64,000 bases of DNA from Opeltia flavorubescens (GCA_000442125.1 KE546971.1:1676583-1740582); one strand, 5' to 3'; positions 35,717-48,711 are shown, counted from the first letter of the stretch. Made by a program: numbers and translations. Notes: generated by a model not told the origin, from the sequence alone.

Positions 35717-38518
35717 CCGCATTCAAATGATCACTACTCACAAGTTGCACTCGTGAACTTCGCAACGCGATTAGGTATATATATGTGACGGCCGTGAGAG
35801 TCTCCAGCTCTCCTCCTTAAAATGAATTGATGAGAACATCCTCCAATTTACACTAATAGCATAAAACCCTAAGTCGTTCTTATACAAGAGCACCTACAAC
35901 GTTTTCCAAACTCATTAGAGTTGCCTCAAAGCACATTCTACTGTAATAACTTAGCCATCACCGTGAAATTACAAAATTCTCTACTTATGGAATGAGCTCG
36001 GTCACGAGATACGGACTGATCATTGCACCAATAAAGGTTGCGGGCAACGCAAATTTCGAACCCTGTGATTGTGTTCAAAGCAACATTCAAGGAGCGGCTA
36101 TCAGCCTGAAATACCTTTGCACTGGCTCAGTTGAGGGGTCAAACAACGGCAATACTTTCCCTCCCAATACGCAAGCCTCTCACTTGTGTCATGAGTTCGA
36201 TACTTATTTTCACCGCACCAACGATAGTCGATATCGCTGTACCCACTTCACCGCGTGTAAATGAAAAAGGATCATGAAGCAAGAAGCACTTATCAGCATC
36301 GAATCATGCGGAGAGAAAAGCTCGGCGGAAGATCTAGAATGATAATGAAGCACATGTGATAAGTAGTACAGGATGTGTGCCATAATTTCAGGACTGAAGG
36401 CGATCATTTTCCCACTTTTCTAGATGGAATCGCAATGAAGAATTGTGTGTGTAGCTACAGAAAGTAAGTCAGTGACTACTCTACCCTCAAAGAAAGAGTA
36501 GATAATTCTGTCAAGAGGGTTTAGAAACTCGACAGCGCGCGGCATCGGCTAAGCTGAGTCAAATTTGTCCTCCCCGGAGGAGTACGCGGATCTGCGAATG
36601 GCGAAAGTATCCAATGATATTCCAATGTTGCCTGCTATGACTATCTCGCAGACAAAGTTTAAGTGAGAAACCCCTACCAGCATCCCATCAGATTTCCACG
36701 ATATCTAAGAGACATCGAAGCTGTGGTCGTTCAGTGGAAGAGGATGAAATACGAATAAGCACAAAACAAGAACCTAGGACGCGGGAATTTATCATAGAGC
36801 CAACTCTATTCTGCCGACCTTATGGACGCCGGATAGCGCCAGTCATAATCACAACGTCAGAAAAGGGCAGAGGAAGGCATGGCAGATCCAAGGTCGAGCG
36901 ATCTCGACCTTGGACTTTAACATTAAACGCAGTTCCCGAAAAATTGCGGGGCACTGACAACTATTGCTCTGGCAAATTTTGTAAGGCTCTCATCAAAATG
37001 GCATGAACTTCAACATTACAATCGTGATCGTCCGTAGAAGTCAGGGGTCAGGTAGTATCATGATCGCAATCTGCTACGGCACTCTCCTTTGAAAAATCAG
37101 CTCAACAACGCGGAACCCAACCTCGGCCTCTACTAGTCTGAATCACATCAAGGGCCATTGTTGGCTAGGACTCCATAGTCCTCATGAGATTTCTGCAGCA
37201 TCTTAGGAGTATCACTAAAAGCCTACAATTGGCGCTAATCTTTCTTCAGACACTTCTATGAAAACAAAGGTGTCCAGACAAGAAGGCAAAATTGTCGGGT
37301 AAAGCTCCACTGATTTTTTTAAGATATCACTCAATAAATACAACAATGGATTGGTGTTCTATCCCAGCAGATCTCAAGTGTTTACTATTACAATCATCTT
37401 TTATGATTTCCTCAGCAAAACGGAGGCGCAGAGGGAGAAGGCAGCGTCATACAGAATAGCAGAAAAGAGCAACGGGCTATCATGAAAGTTAGTGAGATAT
37501 GGGAATCAGTCCACTGATTTTGGTAAGAGAAAGTAGGCAACGACATGTGAGGTCCCAGGGAGATGCTATTCTACGGGAGCCGAATGTACGCTCGAATGAG
37601 TAGCTCCATCAAGCCAAAGAACCGATGGCAAAATTGAACAAAGGAGATCCACTAATGTTCGACTAAAATACATTTGGTTTGTTACCACCAAAACCCATGA
37701 TACAAATACGCTTGCGAGCAAGCTTAAGAATGCTTGCGACTAGTGGCGATGACTTTTTCAGGCGGTCAATCCTGTTACGGATCAGGAGTGGCGAGCACGC
37801 GATCTATGGTGACTGACCATCTCATTCATTTGCTTCATAATCACTTTTAACAAGGAATGAATTCATTAGTTATTGATGTGTGATCAAGGAATCCCGCTAA
37901 GGAATGGCTGATTTAAAAATTTCAAGGCCCGTGGTGAAAGTCTACTATTTACGTTCCGCATATCTATAAGAGAGAGAAAATGCAACAATAGATGAGGGTA
38001 TCCAAATATGGATGAACCTGGTAAGAGGTGTTCATATGAAGATATGAAGAACCAGTCACACTTATGTCCATGGAACGTCGGACTTCATCAAGATCCAGAT
38101 ATCAATATAGTATTCCGAATGCTAGATATGGACGGGTCACTACATCAACGGACGATACGCGTAGGCGCGGTCTTACACCTCAAAACAGGTGGAACCAATA
38201 CGCGGGGGTTGCATTCGGTATATAATTCATGCTTTATCGATTAAGCTGAGTCGTCAAGAAGGGCCGCAATTTTCCTCCTGACCACCGGGTTTCTAATCTC
38301 TACTATAGTTCATCCTAATGTTACCTCCTCAACATTCTTTACAACTTCCTACACTTTGTCCCTTACAATCTCTCTCTAAACCCTGTTTCAAGCGCCCAAT
38401 GATTGGAGTGTTGCGGAGATTGCACTTTATCAAGGCGTTTCATGGTGCGGCAGTTTCGCAGCATTAGAAAACTGAAGTGTTCCATCAATTCATTTTAAAA
38501 ATATATCCACTTTCAACC
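35717..38518. other. No supported gene
   Basis: Open runs at 35992-36264, 36734-37006 and 38008-38244 (plus) are 78-90 codons without motifs. No repeat or RNA gene was recognised. Confidence 0.45.
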
Positions 38519-39179
38519 ATGTCCACTTCCACTTCATCCTCCAAGCTTATTCTCCCCATGCCAAAAAATGCTGAGCTTGCGACCGAAAGCTTCAATGAAG
38601 GAATACAAATTTCCTCATCGAAAATGTGACCTACGAAATGTCTTATACTCAGTCAGCCGTGACGTCCGGATGCTTTCAACCTTTTGTGCACATCCCTGTA
38701 TCGTAATGTCTTCCTGATCTCCACGCATCAACTCACAGGAGGTTATTCTCTGCGATACTCTTCCACCTCTTTTACTAATCTTCTACTACCACTTCGGAAC
38801 ACCATCATCAACAACATGTCAGCACTGCCGGAAACAGAAATCCAAAAGCCTGCACCCAGAGATCTCAGAATGATTTCCGGTGTTGAGTGGACATCCGCTT
38901 GTCGATGGTCAGTGGCCGTCACAGCGCGAGCTCCTTCGTCCCACGCTGGAACATCTTCGCCTGTCGAATAACGATGCTTCATTATTAACAAACAGCTTCA
39001 GCCTTCCTACTGAAATCTCTGCACCCAATGGCTCCAGAATACCACCAAACACAACCCTATTACCACTTTCCAACTCCAACCTCCGACCAAATGTACCTAC
39101 GCCTGCCGCTCAGTCGCCTGATATTCATTCTAGTCTCGATACCAGTGGTCCTACTCCCTGCTGCCAACCAATCAATTGA
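38519..39179 (+). pseudogene. Gag-like Ser/Thr/Pro/Asn-rich relic
   Basis: An ATG at 38519 opens a short Ser/Thr-rich frame (MSTSTSSSKLILPMPKNAEL) that stops at 38627. From 38816 a second piece starts MSALPETEIQKPAPRDLRM. After a shift of frame near 38880 it continues as HPLVDGQWPSQRELLRPTLE, then LPTEISAPNGSRIPPN and PNVPTPAAQSPDIHSS, to a TGA at 39177. Low-complexity Ser/Thr/Pro/Asn-rich N-termini of this kind are common in LTR-retrotransposon gag proteins of fungi, but there is no zinc knuckle or protease motif to confirm. It may instead be a decayed host gene. Confidence 0.3.
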
Positions 39180-41122
39180 CCGGTTATGTCAAAGTATAAT
39201 AACGAGCGTCAGCATACTAATTGCGCCTCCTGCTGCTAACTTCATGTAATCAACGTTAGTTCATCGCTATGATCAGATGTTACTATTCAGCGTCGTTTCA
39301 CAACGGGAAGACACACACTCATAAGATATCTGGGTAATGCGTACTTTAGCAAACATCTATCTCAGGACGTGTCGCACCAAAGTAAGTATGATGGCCTACC
39401 TCAACTGGTTCGACCCCATTAGTGATATTATGTTTTGGTGTGAAAACTCCAAAGAAAAACATGGACGCGCCCCACGAACAGAATTATGGCCATCAAAAAT
39501 TTTACGGCAGTCCTAGGTGAAAATCGCCGCAAAACAATCTTAGTGTCCTTTCATAGTACACGCTGGCATAAGAGAGGATACCCTATTATATATCAAGCTC
39601 AACTCTTGTCCCACGGTGCATTTATAGGAGTAAACCACCATGTAGAATACATTCCCAAGGATAAAGCTTTTTTCGCACTTCTGGGGGCCGTTCAATTGGC
39701 GGCTGCAAAGAACGGATTTATCATCGAATGCTTCGACTCGTTTCCTGAAAGACATACCTATAACTGCGCTCATCATGACTGAGAGCAAGCGAAATCTTCG
39801 ACATTCAACTAGCAATGACTTGGAAGCTCAGGGAGGGACCATTTCCAATTCCCGAACATGCGAAGAGCCTCGAACTCAATTTGACAATCATCCGGACGTT
39901 CATTATTGACTCGACTGGACCTTGGCTAAAGGAGTCATGCAAACATTGATCCTAGAGATGAAGAGGGATTTGAAGCACCATGAGACTCATACCTTACAAC
40001 CACGCTATCTGCATGCAGTGAAGCACAACATTCAGGAGGGCTGCAGAAAAATCCAAGGTGCGAATGCTACTTTTCCATCTTAACCTATATCCCTAGAGCA
40101 ACGCTTCTTATTTACATCACGTCAATGTAACAATCAACGCTATTACAGTCGTATCAATGGAACCATACGGTACACCAGCTACCAGAGCGTTCCTCGCGCT
40201 GTACGAAAAATTTCTACAAATGACTATCCAATCTCACATCTCATCGTAGAAATGGGAAACAATGTGAGTACTACTGCTCGTTTTCTGGACGGTGGGGCGA
40301 TACATTTCAAGCCTTTGAATGGAATATCACCCCGCGACTAAAATGGAAACCGTATCTGGTATTGGAAAGCCACATCACGGTAGCGTAATGCTTAGGCCAT
40401 CGGACGGTCAACTTTCTCGAGATATGAGTTAAATTTCGCAAATAGCCCTAGGATATTCGGGATTGGAGTAATCCTCTATTCGGCCACGATAGCTTATGAG
40501 AGGTCGATCTATGATTTCAAGATACCCTAGATATCGTGGCCGGATTCTCAGTATATATCATTTTCACTTTCACCATGGAATATGGCTTTCACCGGTGGTA
40601 ATATGGCCAAAATCATCATCACCATCATTATTCGCTTTGATGTCTCATCTTTCTTCCGAGGCCTGCTCACCATGTGTGATGGAGAGAAGCCAACGCAGTG
40701 ATCAGTGAGCTCGGCACTAACAGGCGAGGTCAAATACTACAAGTGTGAATTGCTACTTATAAATGACTATTCAGAATCTTGACTAGATGCCACGATTTTA
40801 ATCTTGAGCCGTTGTTGGATCACGACATCGCTCGAAAACGTGCACTCACTACTATCAAAAAAGGTGATTGAGACTTGATAGAGCAGAAATTCTTAAGCGG
40901 AAGCAAGAGTGATTGAGAAGCTCATAAGATACCGTTACGGCGCAATAAAGGAAGAGTCTTGATGTCCTAATTCGACATCTTTGAGTCTTGATTCTAGATC
41001 TACTCAGCATCTCATGTACCTTTAAATTACGCATCTGTTGGCGCAGGGCCTAACCCGTTGCAGAATACTGCCTCATCTGCGAAGCTGCGACGACGTAGTA
41101 AGGCCAACCGCTGACAAAGTCG
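39180..41122. other. No supported gene
   Basis: An unbroken 98-codon run at 39486-39782 (plus) has no recognisable motif. The remainder shows nothing I can support. Confidence 0.42.
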
Positions 41123-41374
41123 TGCTCGTCGAGTAATACAGCCCCCATTCGATTCGGTTGCATTATGGGTGGTCTTCCCGAATAGCGGCTTGATATTGAT
41201 GATGGTCGCAAGAATCCCCCGATAATGTCACCTCGAGAGTGGCACACTGCTCTTCGCAAGAGCGGATGTTCAGGTGTTGACACCATCACTCCGGAGATTG
41301 ATGTATTAGCTGGGCCGTACTCTGTGTTTGCTACGCAGGCCGTAATGCCGATCGTCCCTTCTGGTACAAAATGA
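41123..41374 (+). pseudogene. Relic of a highly reducing polyketide synthase (region after the C-methyltransferase)
   Basis: The frame reads APIRFGCIMGGLPE, a TAG stop at 41183-41185, then RLDIDDGRKNPPIMSPREWH, ALRKSGCSGVDTITPEID and AGPYSVFATQAV. This order is the signature of the C-methyltransferase end of fungal highly reducing polyketide synthases: (F)xMGxLPxWWLGxxDGRxxxPxxSxxxWxxxLxxxGFSGxD, then SVxxxQAV. The stop falls next to the position where WW or GW is normally found. Neither the methyltransferase SAM motif upstream nor enoyl reductase motifs downstream were found, so only a fragment is present. The same reading frame continues to about 41697 through further stops, with a Cys-rich piece (CDACLERLLQYLDHMCRVH) of unknown origin. 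Confidence 0.55.
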
Positions 41375-41589
41375 GAATGCGAAGACAAATTGGGAGGTAG
41401 AGAAGGCCTCGAGAGAACAGGATGTGTCGATGGAGAAGGAGTCGAATGATTTCGAATATGGTCGCGACGCTTCAAGGAAATAATCAGAGCCAGACTGACT
41501 GCAGCAGGGCATCCCCAATAAAAAACATGGTGCGACGCCTGCCTCGAACGCCTGCTGCAGTATCTGGATCACATGTGCCGTGTCCACAT

Positions 41590-42192
41590 AGAAAGGATGA
41601 GGAGCTACCAGCTCTGCGGCCACACGAGCCTGCCAATTGGTTGTGTGTACTCCGGGAGAAGGCTGGAGAAAAAAACCTTCATGGAGCCCTGGTGAAACCC
41701 GGAAAGTAGATAAATCTCGACAAGGCCGCCGTAATCCATGGCATAGCTGTGTACGAAAGTAATCCTGTAGCTAAAGCCCTTTCTCTCGGTGGTTATAAAA
41801 CTATAACGCCCAAGGCGAATAGCAGAACCGACCGCCCCTTCGAAAACTTGACGGCCGCAGTAGGACACCAAGCACGAATTACTTATGATGGTTTGCCATA
41901 CCATATTATATCAGTCGCCCGATGGAGTCCCAAGCCCCCGGATGCCCTGCGAGAGTACTCGCACAGCTACCATCGCGTGGGGACGCAAGATCGTAGCTAC
42001 GGAAAAGATGATCTAACGATTACTTCACTTATAATTATATATCGAATCGCTATCAGACTTACTTTCTTCTTAACAAAATACGGATTCAAAGGACCCCTTA
42101 TGTGGAGCCGGAGTCATTATATCGACTGCGGTCATGAAGTGCTGAAAATTCTCGACTCGTATTCTAAGGGACTCGTTAGAGAAGTACAATGA
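41590..42192 (+). pseudogene. TDRPFE-family copy D (best preserved)
   Basis: One frame runs from about 41590 to TGA 42190-42192 with a single internal TAG at 41707-41709. In order it contains HEPANWLCVLREKAG, HGALVKPGK, the stop, INLDKAAVIHGIAVYE, PVAKALSLGGYKTITP, SRTDRPFENLTAAVG, HQARITYDGLPYHII, SVARWSPKPPDALREYSHS, a hydrophobic run near LIIIYRIAIRLTFFL, and a C-terminal YIDCGHEVLKILDSYSK. Copies A, C, F and G share the TDRPFE core; A also shares the upstream NW, GK and LDKAA blocks. I cannot name the family. A small secreted RNase-like effector, a transposon ORF and a host-gene duplicate all remain open. No signal peptide can be placed because the 5' end is lost or frame-shifted. It lies directly downstream of the polyketide synthase relic. 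Confidence 0.55.
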
Positions 42193-44287
42193 GAAATCCG
42201 CGGATAAGTAAAGCAACACAGCTTCTGAGACGTTCACTAAGATGAGATTGAACTGAGAAAGATAAGCTACTAACGCTTCTCAATAACAAAAATACAATTG
42301 AGAGCTGGTAGGAGAATTTCTGGTTAAAACGGCATCTCTACTGTTTTCTTGTACTATCAGATTCCTTTTTCAGCATTCATCAGACCTCGCAGGAATGCCT
42401 TTTCCCTAGGTGTGCATATATGTACACTTATTGCAGCGAATTCCAGTAAACGACTTTTCCCATAAATCACACTATCCAAGGGAACGCTTATGCCTGTTAA
42501 TTTGTCCCATTAACTACACAAATCCAAAAGAAAATCAATAACGCATCTGGTTAACATGGACTCGTGGCAGACTTTGCCGTGGGCCAGGGATATGAGACGA
42601 AACTTACACGAAGACTAATTCCCAACCTGTGTACGTGGCGGCCGCTTGAGATATGTATACTCGGACAGTGTTGCCACTAATATTTTCCCGCTGACCTCGG
42701 CTTTTGGCCAGAAAGCGCCATGCCATATCGACAACGAGTGAAGTATAACATAGCTCTATTTTTTGCAAAGAACCTCAAGTGAGCAGCGAATTCGATCAAC
42801 TCGGCGCTTCTTATGAACTGGCTTCGTAGGGAAAAAGCTACAATCCCGGGACTCGCGTGCCATTTCAAACCTTTTGACTGCGTCTTTGCCATATTCGTCG
42901 CAAAATCACTGGCTTTTCCATCCTGACATTAATCGTGTAACTCCTCCACCGTCTCTTATCAAGTTTCGTGGCCGGTATTGGGCTTATAAAATCGACCTGT
43001 AGTCAAATAGACGAACGAACAAGAATTGGCAAGATTCCTTCAATAGTTACTCTACTTAGAGATTTTGATCACTTGAATGACTAACCGTTATATAACTATG
43101 AGCGAGGCTGTAATAAAGGAAATTGAGGTTTATCAGCTCGATGAGTGGAATGAAATGAGTAAAAGTAGCTGTGACTCTATTACCATACGATGGTTCAATT
43201 GCTGGCATTGCAGCTCAACTCTTCTTCTACCTATTATAAGATCTACGTCTTTTAGCGTCTAGACCATCACGCCATAAACAACCGATGCAGCCTATATAGG
43301 TCTGCCCACTATAAGCGGCGAAACCAAAATTCTCTGTCACGGGACCAACTAATGATCTCCTTGATATCTGAAAGATGAAAAGCACCCTTACACTACACGA
43401 TTCATCTTCTTCTTCCGGTCGTCCTGATACATAGCTTACGGACTGTGCTATTTTCCTATAGACAAAACGACAATCAGAAAGAATCATTGGGGCTATCTGA
43501 AATTCACTCACTACACGATATTCAATTGTAATTCAACTCACGGATCTAATACATCAATATTGGGATACTTCGAGCTGTAAAAATTCAAGCTTCCTAAGAC
43601 AGACATGATGGACTTAGAAGTTATTAGAGATCTATTATTTCGAGATATATCACTTTCGTCTGCTTGTATAATGGACTCGTAAGCCAGGGAAAAAATCTGG
43701 AAAGACGGGAGAATCATTCAGAATACCATCAATCATAAAGTCTAACTCATAGACGACGACGAGAGTTGGTTTTCTCTTCAACGCTAGTTCACGAGGCTGC
43801 TACCCTACGACTCAGACATCTTCTCCTTTGCGTTGACGAAAATCTCAAACCTAAATATACTGTGGATATTCTACCGAACATAACGAAAAAGCAATTACTC
43901 GTAGAAGCAACAAAAACTATCTCGAAGCGCTCATACCTCAATTTCTATCTTGTAGGTGAAAAAAAGATACACGGTCCACAATTCTACGGCTTGAGGATGC
44001 TTAAGGATTAGCCTTATAAGTTCGAATGGCATCGAAAAAGAACCATGATATCCGCTCATAGATCATGGGGAATCTGGTCAGAGGAATGGCACACCAGCTA
44101 TCGATGCTCACATCATCCAATATCCGTATTTCTTTGGAGCAGCCAGGTCTTTGTCGACTTCGAAAGCTCGCCAGAGGTTCATCATCCAGCCTCAAACTCT
44201 TTCTAAATTGTTGAATATAAATATTTAGAAAGAAGTGGTACTCTCATACATCCATTCTACATAGAAGTTCTTTAATATAGGGGATTG
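42193..44287. other. No supported gene
   Basis: Short open runs only (for example 43766-44011 plus). No motif, RNA gene or clear repeat. Confidence 0.45.
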
Positions 44288-45394
44288 ATGCGCCGGCGGT
44301 CAGACCCCCAACCTTCTCTCGTTTCTCGACAAGATCCCTTCAGCAGTCCTCGGCGCCCTTCAAGTTCGCAGCGCCCTCTCGATTTCCACCAACCTTCGTT
44401 TATTTCAAGCGGCAATTCTCAACCTCGCCCTCAGCACAGCCGCTCGCAATGACCTTCAGCTCCCGGACCCTCTCAGGCCCCCAGCTCCCAGGCTCCGAGC
44501 ACTCCTCGGCGTCCGAGTACTAGCGGCTCCTACTTTTAACTCTAGGCTCTCCGATGTCTTTCTCGTCGGTTGAGCTTCCGACTCGTCGAACGTACCAGCC
44601 CCCATTTCTTCCTGCCGGCCCCGGCATAGAATCTCCCAGTTCAGAGCCTGTGCACGGACCCCGGCGTCGTCAGCCTCGCTCCCAAGCTTTCGAACGATTT
44701 CTGTCTTTAGTTGTTGAAGAGTTCCCGGGCTCTGAAGTATCATAATTCATAGATCCCTCCAGCATCGCTGAAGAAATCCATGATCTCGCGGATAGAGAAA
44801 CAGACGACGACGATATTACCGGTACCCAGAACACCACATCCTGTTCCGTTGTTTTGACGACCTCCTCGCCCGAATTATTACCCTGGCAAGCCTGATATCT
44901 GCTCTTCTGCACCTCACAATGGTGCTATGAAGACTGATCCTGCATGGGATCCATAGCCGTAGTATGGTGGCCTATGACCTTATATCCTAAATGATTTTCA
45001 CTTGGCGCGTCCAAATAATTCCCTCTGTGTCTGTAAATCGGACGGACCACCCAATAGTGTTGTCTTCCAATTTTCTATAATCCAGTAATGTTGGTCATCT
45101 TATCACCTTCTCCACCAGTGGAGCTCACACCGCAGGCATACCGAGGATGTGAAAAGTATATGGCCAATACGCTGTGGCAAGGATTGCACATTAGATTTCA
45201 GAGGACAGGCCGCACTCATCAAGGCTCTGAGAATTCCGGAAAATTCCTTGTGGGAGATGATGCGTTCCCATCCTGATCTGCGTGATGATATAGCACATTA
45301 TTTAGCCGTATATCGAGCTCGAAGGACAACCTTATTTCTTACTCAAGGTACAGCGCGGCTTGCGGCCCAAGAGAAAGCTCATATCACCAAGTAA
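44288..45394 (+). pseudogene. Decayed gag-like retrotransposon ORF
   Basis: From ATG 44288 the frame reads MRRRSDPQPSLVSRQDPFSS, PRRPSSSQRPLDFHQPSF and QPRPQHSRSQ. A TGA follows at 44450, then more Ser/Pro-rich sequence to TAA 44537. A second frame (from 44554) continues VELPTRRTYQPPFLPAGPG, FERFLSLVVEEFPGS, and after a stop AEEIHDLADRETDDDDITG. A third frame (45149-45391) reads IKALRIPENSLWEMMRS and DDIAHYLAVYRARR. The order of a basic Ser/Pro-rich N-terminus, an acidic stretch and a helical part fits gag precursors of fungal LTR retrotransposons. At least two frameshifts and several stops make it inactive. No protease, reverse transcriptase or LTR is recognised next to it. Confidence 0.42.
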
Positions 45395-47850
45395 ACAGAG
45401 TGAAGGGATATTGATGGCAGAGACCCAGATTTCGATGAGGACGTACAAGGAGGACCGTACGGTTCAAAGGGCATGGCTAAATACGGTATTCATCGCTACA
45501 GAATCCGTGCACCGAGCAGTCAATAAAGCGTTCGAGCTCATCGAGCAGCAGTATCTCCGTCCCATCTCTGTCGTCGTACCTCGGTACATAGAATACCTCG
45601 ATTCAAGGGGGTTATCCATCCGCCGATGCTTCTAGGGCCGAAATCTGACGGAGTATTACCATGTTCGAGTACAGGAATACTTTCATGTGAGTCAGATATA
45701 TTGTCCCAATAAAAATTCCGAAAAGTATCTTCACGGGTGATAGAAAAGGTGTCATACTCAGGAAGTTTGTAATCGCTTGGTGGGAAGGCCACCTTCATGA
45801 ATATTTGAACTAATATTTCAAACCTACTTACCCTCTTTTTTCGGAGCGCATATTCACGCTTTCACGCTCTATTGGCAGTATGTTTATCGAGATGCATTGC
45901 TCGGAACATCTCAAATTCGACGTAATAGATGATACTGCATACGACGGGGCAGCTGCTTAACAGTTCAGCTACGAAGAACGAGTGCCAAACCACTCGTAAT
46001 TGCGCCTAAGAATCTCGATGACCATCTCGATAGCTTGCATGAGCTAGCTCTACAAGTCGAAGACGGTGGCCTTCGGGTTCAACTTATCTCGGACATTCTC
46101 TACATAATGGATTGATTACGTCCTTCCCATTATCACCCCATTCTTTGTTATTAATGTCTCTTTGATCTTATTTGAAGTCTCAAACCTTACCATGGCGAAA
46201 AACTCTGCTAATAAACGTCGTAAGGCAATGAAGAAGCGCCTTTGCCTAATGGCCGCAAATCACCATCCTCCACGAAAATGGAGGTGCTCATGGACATCCA
46301 GCGGTTTGGGTGGACGTAAGGCCTCGCCGGCCACGGCGTGGTACCTGGCGTCTACGCCAAGAGTTGACGGAGGTGGAGGGGATCTCGTCGGTCCTCCGCT
46401 TACTCTGTCGCCTCTGTCTCTCTTGTCTCTTCTACCTCTATAGCTTTCATGATCCTTCTCATTCCCGTCTTCATATGTCGAATTGAGGTATATTTCAGAT
46501 TGTATTATTTCTTCTTGGGAGCTATGTTAATATCTACCTTGTGGATCAGCTGTCACGAAGTGACTACGACATCAATCTGTATTCTGCATACCACATTTAT
46601 AGTTCCTACCGAACCACGATTTTCAATCATGGCAACCTCGACGTCGACTCGTTCTCCGAGACTATTGCAATCAAATCCTTCTTTCCACGAGGTGGTATTA
46701 GAGTCATGGGAGAAGCACCGCGAGCTTGCCAAAAACTACAGGATTCTATCTTAACTGTGACGAATTGTTGATTTGTTCTTTTATGTCGAACTGAACTTTG
46801 AGCTCAATCAATTCTTCCGGATAAGTCTTTTCTAAGCAATTGACATGGCTGTGTATTGTCTCGCTCGAATCTTGACATCTACATTTTTCTGCATCTCACT
46901 TTTGAATAGCGTATTTTCTGACTGCCATCGATACAAATCTTGGTGTCACGACATATGAGCATTGTTCCAGCACAGTCATTTACCACCTCACGTTACGCTG
47001 GATTAAATAAGAACAACACGTTTCCAATGACGCATACCATCCGTCGATTTTGTCCCGTTTTCGTTGTTTCCGTCGTGCTTTTGATAACAATTTACATCTC
47101 TTCTGTAGGTCCTGGATACATATATTCTTTGCGTTCTACCCTGTAGGTGCGGCAGATTGCCCGGGGCCCCAGGTCAATCGCGACAGGTGGTCCAAATCTC
47201 ATCTAGCAAGTCAAAATTCTCTTTAGCATCGGTATCACTGCTTCTACGCTATTAGTATGGCTTTTATCCATTCGAGGGAACGGCTTGGACTGGCTGAATG
47301 TGAAAGAATTCAAAAAGAGATTCCATTTGGCAATGCTACGGTGGGAACATCGCCAGTTCCACATCAGCAGCCTATGCCGCCCCCCTGGTCTACGGAAGGA
47401 GCGATATGATCCCTTCAATAAGCAGATTAGACATCCTGCAAAACCGAGATAGTCTGACGAGCATGACTGAACAGTCGCCAAGACTTACTCCTGTCACTCT
47501 TTTGCTCTGGGCGGATAACCAAAGATGGTTATCATTGACATTTTTGGTCGCGGATTAACGAAGTCTCTAGAACTTCGAGGATGAAGTAACACACAATTTT
47601 AGCGAAATTTACACACCTTTGGCTGATTTTTTCCGTTGTCTACAATTCAGCAAGATTCTACTAGCATAACGGCGACGACAATCTGAAGCGGACGAAAATT
47701 CGAGACAAGTCTTATTTGTATGTCGCTAGAGGAGGTCAGCTGGGACAAGGAAGATGAAATGCATCATTTCAAATAATTGTCGAACAATATCAATTCCAAC
47801 CCCCAGCGTAGCAGCCCTCAGCTAGACTATCCAATCCTCTAGCACAATGA
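45395..47850. other. Probably decayed element DNA; one short G/C-rich open run
   Basis: An 83-codon run from ATG 46192 (MAKNSANKRRKAMKKRLC, then Gly/Pro/Leu-rich) lies in a locally G/C-rich patch at 46280-46400. I see no family and cannot call it a gene. The remaining sequence shows short, unrecognised frames. Confidence 0.3.
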
Positions 47851-48156
47851 CTAATCCATCAGCCATATGTTCCTCCGGCTCAATCATCGGGGTATCATCC
47901 CTACAACCCCCCCGTGACGCAACCGTCAGAATATCAGGCACCAGGATATAGTAGAGCGGCTCCAGGTATTCATACCCCTTACAGACGATTTGCAGACACT
48001 AATCGTCTGTCAAATGCTCCATTTGCACCTCCCCCGTGGGCCCAACCACCGCGCCCAGCGCAAAGCAATCCCGTTCAGCCTGGTGGATTAAGGCAGCCAG
48101 GTCCGACATCAAATCCCTATGTACAGGGACCTGGACAGCAGCAGCAGGGGGCATAA
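47851..48156 (+). pseudogene. Pro/Gln-rich gag-like fragment
   Basis: A 101-codon open frame between stops has no early ATG and is extremely Pro/Gln/Tyr-rich: QPYVPPAQSSGYHPYNPP, QPSEYQAPGYSRAAPG, FAPPPWAQPPRPAQ and YVQGPGQQQQGA. The translation has consistent protein-like low complexity that the other five frames lack, so it is probably coding in origin. Pro/Gln-rich segments of this kind occur in gag proteins and in some RNA-binding or transcription proteins. Without a zinc knuckle the assignment to a retrotransposon is a guess from context (other gag-like relics within 4 kb). Confidence 0.38.
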
Positions 48157-48711
48157 GGGGCGCAAGCCAAAACTGATGGACGTTCACGATATCATACATT
48201 ACTACGGTTATACTACTTCTTCAGATACTGCATATTGACCCAAAAGATGACTATACTGATCATCTATAGCGAATGTCGCCCAATGACAAGCTATGCTATA
48301 TACTCACTAAGCTTATTGCTTCCAATCAAATCCTTTATGTCTTCGAAGGAAAGACTCTTGAAGCGATACGTCGATACGTTGATTCCTACTCATAACGATG
48401 ATTGAAGTTCAACCCAATGTCCTTATCAAGATCGAAAAGAAAGCCAACGTCAACAGTAAAGTGTGGAATAAGGTTTATCTATATTCGAATCGCAGACTAG
48501 ATATATCATTGAATAGCAAAGGAAACTATCTGTCTGAAGACTAGATGTCTGATAAATTTCCACTGCTGGATCGAAGGCAGCATGTATTCCCTGAGAAAAG
48601 GTCTCTCAAAATAAGTGCTTCGGAAAATAATAGGGAGATCAAAATTTTAAGGGCCTACTATCGTCAGTAGTCCTAATTTGCCCCACGTCACGATTCTTCC
48701 GGTGCCTATGA
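48157..48711. other. No supported gene
   Basis: A possible continuation of the preceding relic (YILTKLIASNQILYVFEG near 48.3 kb), with multiple stops. Not assignable. Confidence 0.35.

Noticed and set aside
41050-41475. 141-codon open frame on the minus strand
   Set aside because: It is antisense to the polyketide synthase-like relic, whose plus-strand motifs are specific, so it is a shadow.
41590-42192. Assigning the TDRPFE family to RNase-like secreted effectors
   Set aside because: The YIDCGHEVL piece recalls such proteins, but no catalytic residues, disulphide pattern or signal peptide can be shown.
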